The position numbers were made by a program, and so were the translations under genes. Below the pieces are notes generated by a model. The model did not search any database, had not been told where the DNA came from, and saw nothing but the letters and a program-made list of their open reading frames with translations. Shown in pieces: positions 24,369 through 32,446 of a stretch of 64,000 nucleotides of DNA; the first letter of the stretch is position 1, and each line of letters opens with the position of its first letter. This DNA is from JACCYJ01 sp038198775 (lineage in GTDB: Bacteria > Actinomycetota > Actinomycetes > Propionibacteriales > Nocardioidaceae). The stretch spans positions 124,001 through 188,000 of the forward strand of contig JBBPZV010000017.1 of the NCBI GenBank assembly GCA_038198775.1, in the 5' to 3' direction.

Positions 24369-24492
24369 CCCGTTCGAGGGGCCCGCGCGGGGCAACCTCT
24401 TAGCATGGGATGGCGTCGTAGCGGGTACGGCCGCGAGGCCCGCCCGTGCCGCTGCGCGCCCGAAAGAGCGGAAAGGAAGCTCGCAGCCGACT

Positions 24493-26142
24493 GTGGACAG
24501 TCACCCCCTCCAATCCGGCACCACCCTCGCCGGTCGCTACCGAATCGAAGATCTCGTCGGCGAACGGGGCGGCTCACGCACGTGGCGCGCCGTCGACGTG
24601 ATCTTGAACCGCTCGGTCGGGGTCCAGGCGCTGCCGAGTGAGGACCCCCGCGCGCTCGCCTTCTTGGAGGCTGCGAGGCAGTCCACCGCTGTTCCCGACC
24701 CGCGGTTCCTCCGGGTGCTGGACGTGGTCGCGCAGGAGGCCGGCTTCGCGTACGTGGTGCGGGAATGGACTCGTGCCGTGCAGCTGGCGGTGCTGCTTCG
24801 CGAGGGCCCGCTGGGCAACCGGCGAGCCGCCATCATCGTCGCGGAGGTCGCCGACGCGATCGCCCGCGCGCACGAGGTCGGTGTCTACCACCAGGAGCTG
24901 GGCCCGGGAACGATCCTGGTCAAGGACAACGATGCGGTACGCGTCACCGGCCTCGGCACCGAGCACGTCCTCTGCCTGGCCGGCCACGTCGCCGGCCAGG
25001 GGCTCCGCGACGGTGGTGATGCGACCGGTTCGACCGGGCAGGGCAGCACGTACGCCGCCGTACTCGCCGAGCAAGCAGACGTGTCCGCGCTCGGCCGGAC
25101 CCTCTACGCCTGCCTGGTTGCCCGGTGGCCGGGTGGACGCGACTTCGGCCTGCCGCCGGCGCCGACCGAGCACGCTCGGCTGCTGCGCCCACGGCAGGTG
25201 CGCGCGGGGGTGTCGCGTGACGTCGACGCGGTTTGCGACCAGATCCTGGGCCGCCCTCCCCGGCACGGTGCCGCACCGCTGCGGAGCGCCCGCGACATCG
25301 CGGCGTCGACGCGGTTGGCGGGCGAGGACGAGTCGTTGCTGGACGACAGCGCGCCGAGCCTCATCGGCGGTGCCTCGGCGACGGTCGCGTCGTCTCCGGC
25401 CGGGAGAGAGGCGAACGACGCACCCGAAGTTCCCGGGCCTCCCCCGACGGAAGGGCCCGGGGCTTCGCAAGCGACCACGCCGCCCACCGGATCCTCGCGA
25501 GCTACGAGCTCGCGACGCCCGGTGGTCGTGGCCCGGGCGCTGGTCGCGGCCGCCGTGGCGCTGCTGATCGCCGTGGCGGCGGTGCTGGCGTACTTCGTGG
25601 GCCGGCACTCCACCACCGGGTCGGCGTCATCGTCGCCGGAGTCGACCGGCCCCACCTCGCCGGCCGCCGCCGAGTCACACCCGCTTCATCCGAGGGGGAT
25701 CGTCGACTTCGATCCGTTGGGAGACCTCACCGAGAATCCCGCGGAGGCTCCCAATGCGATCGACGGCAACCCAGCCACCGGCTGGACGACATCCCAGTAC
25801 CAAACCGATCCTCATCTGGGCAACCTCAAGCCCGGCGTCGGACTGCTCGTCGACCTGGGTGCCGCCAAGGACATCACCGAGGTCGAGGTGGACTTCGGGG
25901 CCTCCCCGACCAACTACGAGCTCTGGGCCGCACCCCCGCGGGTCAGCCAGTTCCCCACTGCGCTGACCGAGCTGCGGCGCGTGGCGGTGCGACGGCACGC
26001 CCCTGCCACGAGTCGCACCGCGTTTCCGGCGACATCGGTGAAGACTCGTTATCTGCTGGTCTGGCTGACAAGGCTGCCCGAGGAGTCACCGGGCCTGTAT
26101 CGCGGCGTCATCGACGAGATCGCGGTGCAGGGGGTCGGGTGA
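24493..26142 (+). CDS. membrane pseudokinase with extracellular discoidin-like domain
   Basis: The 549-residue protein has a kinase-like N-domain starting LAGRYRIEDLVGERGGSRTW. The catalytic residues are lost: GVQALP replaces the VAIK lysine motif, HQELGPGTILV (133-143) replaces HRDxKPxN, and VTGLG (151-155) replaces DFG. A Pro/Ser-rich juxtamembrane stretch, one helix at about 342-368 and an extracellular domain from about 418 (NAIDGNPATGWTTSQY) follow. In mycobacteria this unit is fused to MviN, is phosphorylated by PknB and binds FhaA. Both partners are encoded at 55-62 kb, so the same circuit is likely here. The GTG start is the least certain point. Confidence 0.85.
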   Translation: MDSHPLQSGTTLAGRYRIEDLVGERGGSRTWRAVDVILNRSVGVQALPSEDPRALAFLEAARQSTAVPDPRFLRVLDVVAQEAGFAYVVREWTRAVQLAVLLREGPLGNRRAAIIVAEVADAIARAHEVGVYHQELGPGTILVKDNDAVRVTGLGTEHVLCLAGHVAGQGLRDGGDATGSTGQGSTYAAVLAEQADVSALGRTLYACLVARWPGGRDFGLPPAPTEHARLLRPRQVRAGVSRDVDAVCDQILGRPPRHGAAPLRSARDIAASTRLAGEDESLLDDSAPSLIGGASATVASSPAGREANDAPEVPGPPPTEGPGASQATTPPTGSSRATSSRRPVVVARALVAAAVALLIAVAAVLAYFVGRHSTTGSASSSPESTGPTSPAAAESHPLHPRGIVDFDPLGDLTENPAEAPNAIDGNPATGWTTSQYQTDPHLGNLKPGVGLLVDLGAAKDITEVEVDFGASPTNYELWAAPPRVSQFPTALTELRRVAVRRHAPATSRTAFPATSVKTRYLLVWLTRLPEESPGLYRGVIDEIAVQGVG

Positions 26143-26828
26143 GGCGAGCCGCGGACGAGCTCGAGGAGGCCGACGACAAGCAGCTCGTCGCCTGGCACGT
26201 GGCGGGCGACGACACCGCGTTCGGCGTGCTGGTGCGCCGGCACCGCGACCGGCTGTGGGCGGTCGCGGTGCGGACGCTGGGCGAACCCGAGGAGGCCGCG
26301 GACGCGCTACAGGATGCCCTGCTGGCTGCGTGTCGCCGGGCCGACTCCTATCGCGGCGAGGCGGCGGTGACCACGTGGCTGCACCGGATCGTGGTCAATG
26401 CATGCCTCGACCGGTTGCGGCGACGCAAGGTCCGCCAGGCCGACACGCTTCCGGCCGACTTCGACCTCGTGGACGGCAGCGCACTGCCGGGGGACCCGGT
26501 GCTAGAGCAAGAAGACCGGCTGGACGTCCTGGCCGCGCTGCGACGACTCACCGCCGAGCAGCGAGCGGCGATAGTGCTCGTCGACATGGAGGGCTACCCG
26601 GTGGAGGAGGCGGCGCTGATCCTCGGTTGCCCGGTGGGCACCGTGAAGAGCCGCTGCGCCCGTGGCCGGGCTCGGCTGGTGCCGCTGCTGGCACACCTTC
26701 GCACCGACGCCCGGGCGCGGGAGGCGAGGCGGAACCAGAACGCGCCGCCGTCCGTCGCACCGACGTGCAACCGGGCCGCCGAAGGGCTCGCCGAAACAGC
26801 GCCGTTAGGGGGTGAGGACGATGACTGA
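26139..26828 (+). CDS. sigM: ECF sigma factor, SigM-like
   Basis: This alternative sigma factor of the extracytoplasmic-function class has 229 residues. Region 2 contains DALQDALLAACRRADSYRG and TTWLHRIVVNACLDRLRRRK. Region 4 contains LTAEQRAAIVLVDMEGYPVE and LGCPVGTVKSRCARGRARL. The GTG start overlaps the pseudokinase stop by four bases and the anti-sigma gene overlaps its end, so the set is translationally coupled. The neighbours murJ, anti-sigma, trxB and trxA match the mycobacterial sigM locus, which supports the name. Its regulon presumably includes envelope and redox genes. Confidence 0.9.
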   Translation: MRRAADELEEADDKQLVAWHVAGDDTAFGVLVRRHRDRLWAVAVRTLGEPEEAADALQDALLAACRRADSYRGEAAVTTWLHRIVVNACLDRLRRRKVRQADTLPADFDLVDGSALPGDPVLEQEDRLDVLAALRRLTAEQRAAIVLVDMEGYPVEEAALILGCPVGTVKSRCARGRARLVPLLAHLRTDARAREARRNQNAPPSVAPTCNRAAEGLAETAPLGGEDDD

Positions 26829-27573
26829 AGCCCGGCACCATGCGGACCGCGACGTCCTCGCCGATCTCGACGCCGGCCTGCTCGACCCGGGCCGGGAGGC
26901 GCAGGTCGTCACCCACCTCGCCGGCTGCCTGACGTGCCGGTCGCTGCACGCCGACCTTGCCGAGGTGAGCCGGCTGCTGGCGGCCGCACCCTCACCGGCC
27001 CTGCCCCCCGAGGTGGCTGCCCGGCTCGACACCGCGGTGACCCGTTCGGTGGCCGAGCGAGCCACCGCGTTTGCTCCCACGACCCGCTTGTTGCCACCGG
27101 CTCGCTGGCGCCGTCGTTTGGTGCCATTGGCCGCCGCCGCCGCGGTCGTCGCGGTCATCGCCCTGGTCGCGCCGGACCGAGACCTCGGCAACAGCACCAG
27201 CGGCCCTGCCGCCGAGACGTCCGCGCCGTTCGTGGCCGGCGGCGCGGCCGGTGCGCAGCGACCAACCGATGCCCTCGGCACACCTTCGCTGTCGTCGGCT
27301 CACTTCCGCCGAGACGTCCAGCGCAAGGTGCTGCGGGGGCGAAGGGCACTGGATGTCCCTCCCCTCGCGCGGGGGGGAACCGGTCTGCCGCAGCAGCTGA
27401 GGATGTGCCCACCGGGCTTGCTGCCCAGCGATGCCGTCCGGTTGGTGGCACGGCTCGACGGGCGGCCGGTTCTCCTGGCACTCTTCGGCAACAGGACAGA
27501 TGTCACCGCCCTCGCCGTATCGTGCCGTGCCGGTGGCGCCACGGTCCTGGCCCGCGCCGACCATCTACGCTGA
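26821..27573 (+). CDS. zinc-binding anti-sigma factor (ZAS type)
   Basis: The 250-residue protein has an N-terminal anti-sigma domain with THLAGCLTCRSLHADL, which fits the HxxxCxxC zinc motif of redox-sensitive anti-sigma factors. A single membrane helix (LVPLAAAAAVVAVIALVAPD) lies near residue 105, followed by an extracytoplasmic part of about 125 residues with two cysteines. It overlaps sigM by eight bases and probably holds SigM at the membrane. An in-frame GTG nine bases upstream is a possible alternative start; the ATG has GGTGAGG spaced before it. TrxB and TrxA next door fit thiol-based control. Confidence 0.85.
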   Translation: MTEARHHADRDVLADLDAGLLDPGREAQVVTHLAGCLTCRSLHADLAEVSRLLAAAPSPALPPEVAARLDTAVTRSVAERATAFAPTTRLLPPARWRRRLVPLAAAAAVVAVIALVAPDRDLGNSTSGPAAETSAPFVAGGAAGAQRPTDALGTPSLSSAHFRRDVQRKVLRGRRALDVPPLARGGTGLPQQLRMCPPGLLPSDAVRLVARLDGRPVLLALFGNRTDVTALAVSCRAGGATVLARADHLR

Positions 27574-27667
27574 CTGCCGGCACCGGGTGACCGCGCCGAG
27601 GCGTTGGGGAATCCCCGCCGCATAGGACGTGTTCCAGACCCCGAACAAGATGCCTGAAGGAGGCTGC

Positions 27668-28651
27668 GTGTCCGAGCAGGGTGAGGCGGTGCGCGACGTC
27701 ATCGTCATCGGCTCCGGGCCGGCTGGCTACACGGCGGCGATCTACGCCGCCCGAGCCCGGATGCAACCGCTGCTGTTCGAGGGTTCGGTAACCGCCGGAG
27801 GGGCGCTGATGACGACCACCGACGTCGAGAACTTCCCGGGCTTTCCCGAGGGCATCATGGGTCCGGCACTTATGGACGACCTGCGCGCGCAGGCCGAGCG
27901 GTTCGGGTCCGAGCTCGTGGCCGACGACGTCACAGCGGTCGATCTCACCGGAGAGACCAAGATCGTCCGCACCGCAGAGCGCGAGCACGTCGCCCGATCC
28001 GTGGTGCTCGCTATGGGGTCGCGGTACCGCAAGCTCGGCCTGCCCGATGAGGAGCGGCTGTCAGGGCACGGTGTCAGCTGGTGCGCCACCTGCGACGGGT
28101 TCTTCTTCCGCGAACAGGAGATCGCCGTCGTCGGCGGCGGCGACTCCGCCGTCGAGGAGGCCACGTTCTTGACGAGATTCGCCAAGCGGGTGACGATCGT
28201 GCACCGCCGCGACGAGCTGCGAGCCAGCAAGATCATGCAGGACCGGGCCTTCGCCAACGACCGGATCCAGTTCGCCTGGAACAGCACGGTGAGCTCGTTG
28301 CACGGAGCCGACCGGCTGACCGGTCTCACGCTCCAGGACACGATCACCGGCAGAAGCCGAGAAATGCAGGTCAGCGGCCTGTTCATCGCGATCGGTCACG
28401 ATCCCCGATCGGAGCTGCTGACCGGCCAGGTCGCTCTGGACGCCGAAGGGTACGTGCTCGTGGACGCACCGTCGACGCGCACCAACGTCCCCGGCGTGTT
28501 CGCGTCCGGGGACCTGGTCGACCACACGTACCGGCAGGCGGTAACCGCCGCCGGCACCGGCTGTGCGGCTGCGCTGGACGCCGAGCGATACCTGGCCGCG
28601 CTGGACGACGTCGGTACGGCGGCGATCGCGGCGGCTCGGGTACCCGTCTGA
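27668..28651 (+). CDS. trxB: thioredoxin-disulfide reductase
   Basis: This FAD enzyme passes electrons from NADPH to thioredoxin. The GTG follows AAGGAGG and gives 327 residues. It has the FAD motif VIVIGSGPAGYTAAIYAARA, the redox pair in WCATCDGFF, the NADPH motif VVGGGDSAVEEATFL and the C-terminal FAD motif GVFASGDLVDHTYRQAVTAAG. About 95 bases separate it from the anti-sigma gene. TrxA follows after 82 bases. Confidence 0.97.
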   Translation: MSEQGEAVRDVIVIGSGPAGYTAAIYAARARMQPLLFEGSVTAGGALMTTTDVENFPGFPEGIMGPALMDDLRAQAERFGSELVADDVTAVDLTGETKIVRTAEREHVARSVVLAMGSRYRKLGLPDEERLSGHGVSWCATCDGFFFREQEIAVVGGGDSAVEEATFLTRFAKRVTIVHRRDELRASKIMQDRAFANDRIQFAWNSTVSSLHGADRLTGLTLQDTITGRSREMQVSGLFIAIGHDPRSELLTGQVALDAEGYVLVDAPSTRTNVPGVFASGDLVDHTYRQAVTAAGTGCAAALDAERYLAALDDVGTAAIAAARVPV

Positions 28652-28733
28652 GCCGAACCGGAATGTCGGCGGGGTCGGACATCGTTGCACCCACTGGACC
28701 CACCAAACCTCAACGCCCTTCAGGGAGCTCACC

Positions 28734-29060
28734 GTGGCCACCATTCCCGCCGTTACCGACGCCGACTTCGCGCAGACAGTCCTCAGCTCCGACAAGCCGG
28801 TGCTGGTCGACTTCTGGGCGCAGTGGTGCGGGCCGTGCCGCCAGGTGGGACCGATCCTGGAGGAGATCGCCGCCGAGCACGGTGAGGAGCTCACGATCGT
28901 CAAGCTCAACGTCGACGAGAACCCCCAGACGCCGGCCCAGTACCGCGTCACCGGCATCCCGACGCTGAACGTCTACAAGGGCGGGGACGTCGTCAAGTCC
29001 ATCGTCGGGGCCAAGCCAAAGGCCGCGCTGCTCAACGACCTTCGCGACTTCATCGGCTGA
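28734..29060 (+). CDS. trxA: thioredoxin
   Basis: This 108-residue thioredoxin has the active site WAQWCGPCRQ, the conserved VDFWA strand, the cis-Pro loop GIPTLNVYK and a C-terminal helix. It starts at GTG after GGGAG. It is the last gene before a convergent parB, with a hairpin between. In Mycobacterium and Streptomyces an amidase-like gene (cwlM) normally follows trxA; it is absent here. Confidence 0.97.
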   Translation: MATIPAVTDADFAQTVLSSDKPVLVDFWAQWCGPCRQVGPILEEIAAEHGEELTIVKLNVDENPQTPAQYRVTGIPTLNVYKGGDVVKSIVGAKPKAALLNDLRDFIG

Positions 29061-29073
29061 GGCCGGCAGTTCC

Positions 29074-29099
29074 GACCGGGGCGCGTTCTTCGCGCGGTC
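29074..29099. terminator. probable bidirectional terminator between trxA and parB
   Basis: A hairpin of GACC plus GCGCG pairs with CGCGC plus GGTC around TTCTT, with a GGG bulge on the left arm. It lies between two convergent genes. No long T-run follows, as is usual at this GC content. Confidence 0.4.
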
Positions 29100-29147
29100 C
29101 TTGGTCAACCGGGCGGGGAGTCGACAAAGCGTCTCAGCGACAAACGG

Positions 29148-30125
29148 CTATGTCGGGTTGTTGCTGGGTCGATCAAGCAATGAGGCGATGCGCTCCAGGT
29201 CGTCCAGCGATGCGAACTCGACCACGACCCGGCCCTTGCGCCGACCGAGGGTGACGCTGACGCGGGTGTCGAAGCGGTCGGAAAGCCGGGCCGCGAGCTC
29301 GACGAGTCGCGGCGACACCACCCGGGGCTGACCGGCTGAGCGCACGGCGCCCGCAGGTTCCCCGCCGGGGGGGTCAGCTGTGGCCGCCAACGCCTCCTCC
29401 AGCGCCCGTACCGACATCTGTTCGGCGGCCACTCGAGCGGCCCACCGCTCCTGGGCAGCCGGCTCCTCGAGGCCGACCAGGGCGCGGGCGTGGCCGGCCG
29501 AAAGGACGCCGGCCGCCAGCCGCCGCTGCACCGGAACCGAGAGCCGGAGCAGCCGCAGCGTGTTGCTGATCTGGGGGCGCGACTTGCCCACCCGGGTGGC
29601 CAGCTCCTCGTGAGTACACCCGAAGTCGTCGAGCAGCTGCTGATAGGCGGCGGCCTCCTCCAGCGGGTTCAGCTGGGCCCGGTGGATGTTCTCCAACAGG
29701 GCGTCCCGGAGCAGCTCCTCGTCGCCGGTCGCTCGCACTATCGCCGGGATCCGGGCTCGGCCGGCCCGCTGACAGGCCCGCCAGCGTCGCTCCCCCATCA
29801 CCAGCTCGTAGTCCTCACCGTGCTGGCGGACCACGACCGGCTGCAGGAGCCCGACCTCGGCTATGGACTGCGCCAGCTCCGTCAGCGACTCCTCGTCGAA
29901 GACCTGCCGCGGTTGCCTCGGGTTCGGCCGGATGGCTGCGGTCGGTATCTCGGCGAAGAACGCGCCGCCAACGGCCGCGTCGGGCGGGGAGGTTGGGTCC
30001 GCGGCCGCAATCCAGTCCGCTGCCTCGGCCCGCCCGGGCCCCGCGCCGTTGGACTGCGGAGGAGCGGGGGGAATGAGCGCACCGAGTCCCCTACCGAGTC
30101 CACGGCGGGTATTCATGGAGTTCAT
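29148..30125 (-). CDS. parB: chromosome partitioning protein ParB
   Basis: ParB is a CTP-dependent clamp that loads at parS and spreads to organise the origin. The 325-residue product starts at an ATG overlapping the parA stop. It has RRGLGRGLGALIP at the N-terminus, the ParB/Srx fold with NPRQPRQVFDEESL and VMGERRWRACQRAG (CTP-binding region), and a helix-turn-helix (EELATRVGKSRPQISNTLRLL). The C-terminal dimer domain ends in VVVEFASLDDLERIASLLD. Confidence 0.97.
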   Translation of the reverse strand: MNSMNTRRGLGRGLGALIPPAPPQSNGAGPGRAEAADWIAAADPTSPPDAAVGGAFFAEIPTAAIRPNPRQPRQVFDEESLTELAQSIAEVGLLQPVVVRQHGEDYELVMGERRWRACQRAGRARIPAIVRATGDEELLRDALLENIHRAQLNPLEEAAAYQQLLDDFGCTHEELATRVGKSRPQISNTLRLLRLSVPVQRRLAAGVLSAGHARALVGLEEPAAQERWAARVAAEQMSVRALEEALAATADPPGGEPAGAVRSAGQPRVVSPRLVELAARLSDRFDTRVSVTLGRRKGRVVVEFASLDDLERIASLLDRPSNNPT

Positions 30126-31243
30126 GGCGCCTCCTGGCTGCTCGGGCCTGCCCGGAAGGCCAGCTCGCGAGCGGCTTCCCGGTACGACATCGCGCCCGGC
30201 GAGTACGGGTCGTAGGTCATGACGCTTTGGGAATAGCTCGGTGCCTCGGAGACGCGCACTGCCCGGGGGATGGCAGTGCGCAACACCCGGTCCCCGAAAT
30301 GTCGACGTATCTCTTTGGCTACTTCGGCCGCTAGCCGGGTGCGTCCGTCGTACATCGTCAGCAGGATCGAGGAGATCTCCAGTCGGGGATTCAGGTGCGA
30401 ACGGACCAAGTCGATGTTGCGCTGCAACTGGCCCACTCCCTCCAGCGCGTAGTACTCGCACTGGATCGGCACCAGGAGCTCCGATGCCGCGACTAGGGCG
30501 TTGAGGGTCAGCAGTCCCAAGGACGGCGGACAGTCCACGAACACGTAGTCGGGGCTGTTGACGCCGGGCCGCTCCTGAAGGTGCTCTCCAAGCGACGATC
30601 GCAACCGGGACTCCCGCCCGGTCAGCGACACCAGCTCCACCTCGGCACCGGCCAGGTCGATCGTGGCGGGAACGACGTCGAGCCCTGATACCGCCGGGCT
30701 TCGCCGTGCCAGCTGCGACAGCGGCACCCGCTCGAGGAGAGCGTCATAGCTGCCAGGAGTTCCCTCGCCATGCTCGACTCCCAACGCGGTGGAGGCGTTC
30801 CCCTGGGGGTCGAGATCCACCACAAGGACCTGCTGACCCTGTTGAGCCAGAGCGACGGCAAGGTTGACCGCCGTCGTGGTCTTCCCGACCCCTCCCTTCT
30901 GGTTGGCGACGACGACGACCCTCGTGGCGCCGGGATGCGGCAGCTCTCGCTGGCGTGCCGCGGGAAGGGGGGCGCTTCGAGACCGCGGCGATTCCCGCTG
31001 CGTGAGTCGACGAAAGAGCCCCCGATCGAAGCGGGCGCGGGTACCCGGGGCGGGGGCCGGTCCGAAACGCCGCCGGTGCACGTCCGGCTCGGTTTCGCGT
31101 GAAACCGGCTCGCCGGCCCCCGCGGTAGCCGGCGCGTCCCGGCGTGGTGGGGCCGCCTGGTCAACAGGCCAGCCGAGCCGCTGACGGTCCCCCGCCTGCC
31201 CGGGCCACCCGAGACCGGCCACGACGGCCCCAACGTTGCTCAC
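30122..31243 (-). CDS. parA: chromosome partitioning ATPase ParA
   Basis: ParA is a Walker-type ATPase that moves ParB-parS complexes. The P-loop NQKGGVGKTTTAVNLA is near residue 113, Walker A' VVDLDPQGNASTALG follows, and VDCPPSLGLLTLNAL is downstream. The frame starts at GTG overlapping the rsmG stop and gives 373 residues, with about 105 extra residues before the ATPase core. That extension is Arg/Pro-rich and its coding DNA contains a parS-like site. A shorter internal start cannot be excluded. Confidence 0.95.
   Translation of the reverse strand: MSNVGAVVAGLGWPGQAGDRQRLGWPVDQAAPPRRDAPATAGAGEPVSRETEPDVHRRRFGPAPAPGTRARFDRGLFRRLTQRESPRSRSAPLPAARQRELPHPGATRVVVVANQKGGVGKTTTAVNLAVALAQQGQQVLVVDLDPQGNASTALGVEHGEGTPGSYDALLERVPLSQLARRSPAVSGLDVVPATIDLAGAEVELVSLTGRESRLRSSLGEHLQERPGVNSPDYVFVDCPPSLGLLTLNALVAASELLVPIQCEYYALEGVGQLQRNIDLVRSHLNPRLEISSILLTMYDGRTRLAAEVAKEIRRHFGDRVLRTAIPRAVRVSEAPSYSQSVMTYDPYSPGAMSYREAARELAFRAGPSSQEAP
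31092..31105. promoter_or_regulatory. parS: parS-like site within the 5' part of parA
   Basis: GTTTCGCGTGAAAC differs from the palindromic parS consensus GTTTCACGTGAAAC at one position. It lies about 3.4 kb from dnaA, in the region where ParB sites cluster. It also encodes part of the ParA extension. Confidence 0.7.
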
Positions 31244-31896
31244 CGAGACGCCTCCTCGGGTCCGGTGCGGGTGATCACGACGACCGTGGTACGCGGCTCC
31301 ACCATGCCCTCACCGTAGGTGGCGACGGTGGTCGAAGTCGCGTTCATCGCCGGGTGCGTCGCGCCCAAAGTGGCGACTTCGGCGGCCGCAGTGCGGCCTT
31401 TGAACGCCAGCAGGGCACCACCGGGGGCGACCAGTGGCAGGCACCACGGCACCAGCCGCGCCAGCGGCGCGACCGCGCGAGCCGTGACGACGTCGAAGCT
31501 TAGGGAGCCATGGAGGTCTTCGGCGCGTGCCCTGACCACGGCCACCTGAGCCAGCTCGAGCCGGTGGACGACCTCGCGCAGGAACTGTGCCCGGCGTTCG
31601 GAGGAGTCGATCAACGTGAAATCCGCGTGGGGGCGGCACAGCGCCCAGACGACGCCGGGCAGTCCCGCCCCGGAACCGACGTCCGCGATCGACCCCGTGC
31701 GGGGAAGGGCGGGAACCACGACCGCGCAGTTGAGGATGTGCCGGTCCCACAGCCGCCGTGCCTCTCGCGGCCCGATCAGTCCCCGCTCCACCGCGGCAGT
31801 GCCGAGCAAACGCGCGTACTCGACCGCGGCGGGAAGGCGCTCACCGAAGACGGCTGCGGCGACGGCCCGGGTTTCACGTGGAACCCGGCCGGTCAC
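31240..31896 (-). CDS. rsmG: 16S rRNA (guanine527-N7)-methyltransferase RsmG
   Basis: RsmG, also called GidB, methylates G527 of 16S rRNA. The 218-residue protein starts at GTG and has GPREARRLWDRHILNCAVVV, the SAM motif IADVGSGAGLPGVVWAL, an acidic motif (FTLIDSSERRAQFLREVV) and FDVVTARAVAPLARLV. Its stop overlaps the parA start. The first codons overlap a parS-like site at 31871-31884. Confidence 0.95.
   Translation of the reverse strand: MTGRVPRETRAVAAAVFGERLPAAVEYARLLGTAAVERGLIGPREARRLWDRHILNCAVVVPALPRTGSIADVGSGAGLPGVVWALCRPHADFTLIDSSERRAQFLREVVHRLELAQVAVVRARAEDLHGSLSFDVVTARAVAPLARLVPWCLPLVAPGGALLAFKGRTAAAEVATLGATHPAMNATSTTVATYGEGMVEPRTTVVVITRTGPEEASR
31871..31884. promoter_or_regulatory. 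parS: parS-like site within the 5' part of rsmG
   Basis: GTTTCACGTGGAAC has one mismatch to the parS consensus and matches the variant commonly quoted for actinobacteria. It lies about 780 bases from the site in parA. Confidence 0.75.
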
Positions 31897-31906
31897 GGCA
31901 CCGGCG

Positions 31907-32413
31907 TCACGCCGACGCCAGCACGACCACCCGCCGCTGGGGCTCCTCCCCCTCCGACCGGGTGGTCAACCCGGAGGCGGCGACCGCGTCGTGCACCACC
32001 TTGCGCTCGAAGGCCGACATGGGCTCCAGCGCCTCAGACTTCCCTGACGACCTCACCCGGTCGACCGCTTCCTGCGCGCGGGCAGTCAGGCTCGCGCGCA
32101 GCTGCTGGCGGTGCCCAGCCACATCCAGCATCAGCCGGCTGCGCTCGCCGGTCTCTCGATACACCGCAAGTCGGGTGACTTCCTGCAGCGCGTCCAAGAC
32201 CTCTCCCCGCGCTCCCACCAACCGGACCAGGTCGCCGCCGACGACTGAGACGGCGGCTCGGTCCCCTTCGATGTCGAGGTCGATGTCACCGTCCAGGTCG
32301 GCGATGTCGAGAAGTTCCTCCAGGAAGTCCGCGGCGACGTCCCCCTCGTGTTCTAGTCGGGTGGTCAGGTCCGCGTCTCCCGCGACGGGCGTGCCATCGG
32401 TGTTGTCGATCAC
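31907..32413 (-). CDS. jag: Jag/KhpB-type RNA-binding protein (KH and R3H domains)
   Basis: This small RNA-binding protein pairs with yidC throughout actinobacteria. The GTG start gives 168 residues: a long acidic N-terminus (about 60 residues), a KH-like domain (GDRAAVSVVGGDLVRLVGARG) and a C-terminal R3H domain (SALEPMSAFERKVVHDAVA type) ending EGEEPQRRVVVLASA. Function is probably in membrane-protein or translation control, inferred from the family. Confidence 0.9.
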   Translation of the reverse strand: MIDNTDGTPVAGDADLTTRLEHEGDVAADFLEELLDIADLDGDIDLDIEGDRAAVSVVGGDLVRLVGARGEVLDALQEVTRLAVYRETGERSRLMLDVAGHRQQLRASLTARAQEAVDRVRSSGKSEALEPMSAFERKVVHDAVAASGLTTRSEGEEPQRRVVVLASA

Positions 32414-32446
32414 GTGTCCCTCCCGAGGTCGATCGGCACGAGCGGC

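Noticed and set aside
24490..24498. DnaA box TGTGGACAG at the pseudokinase start
   Set aside because: It is a single one-mismatch copy overlapping the start codon. Such matches are expected by chance in this window.
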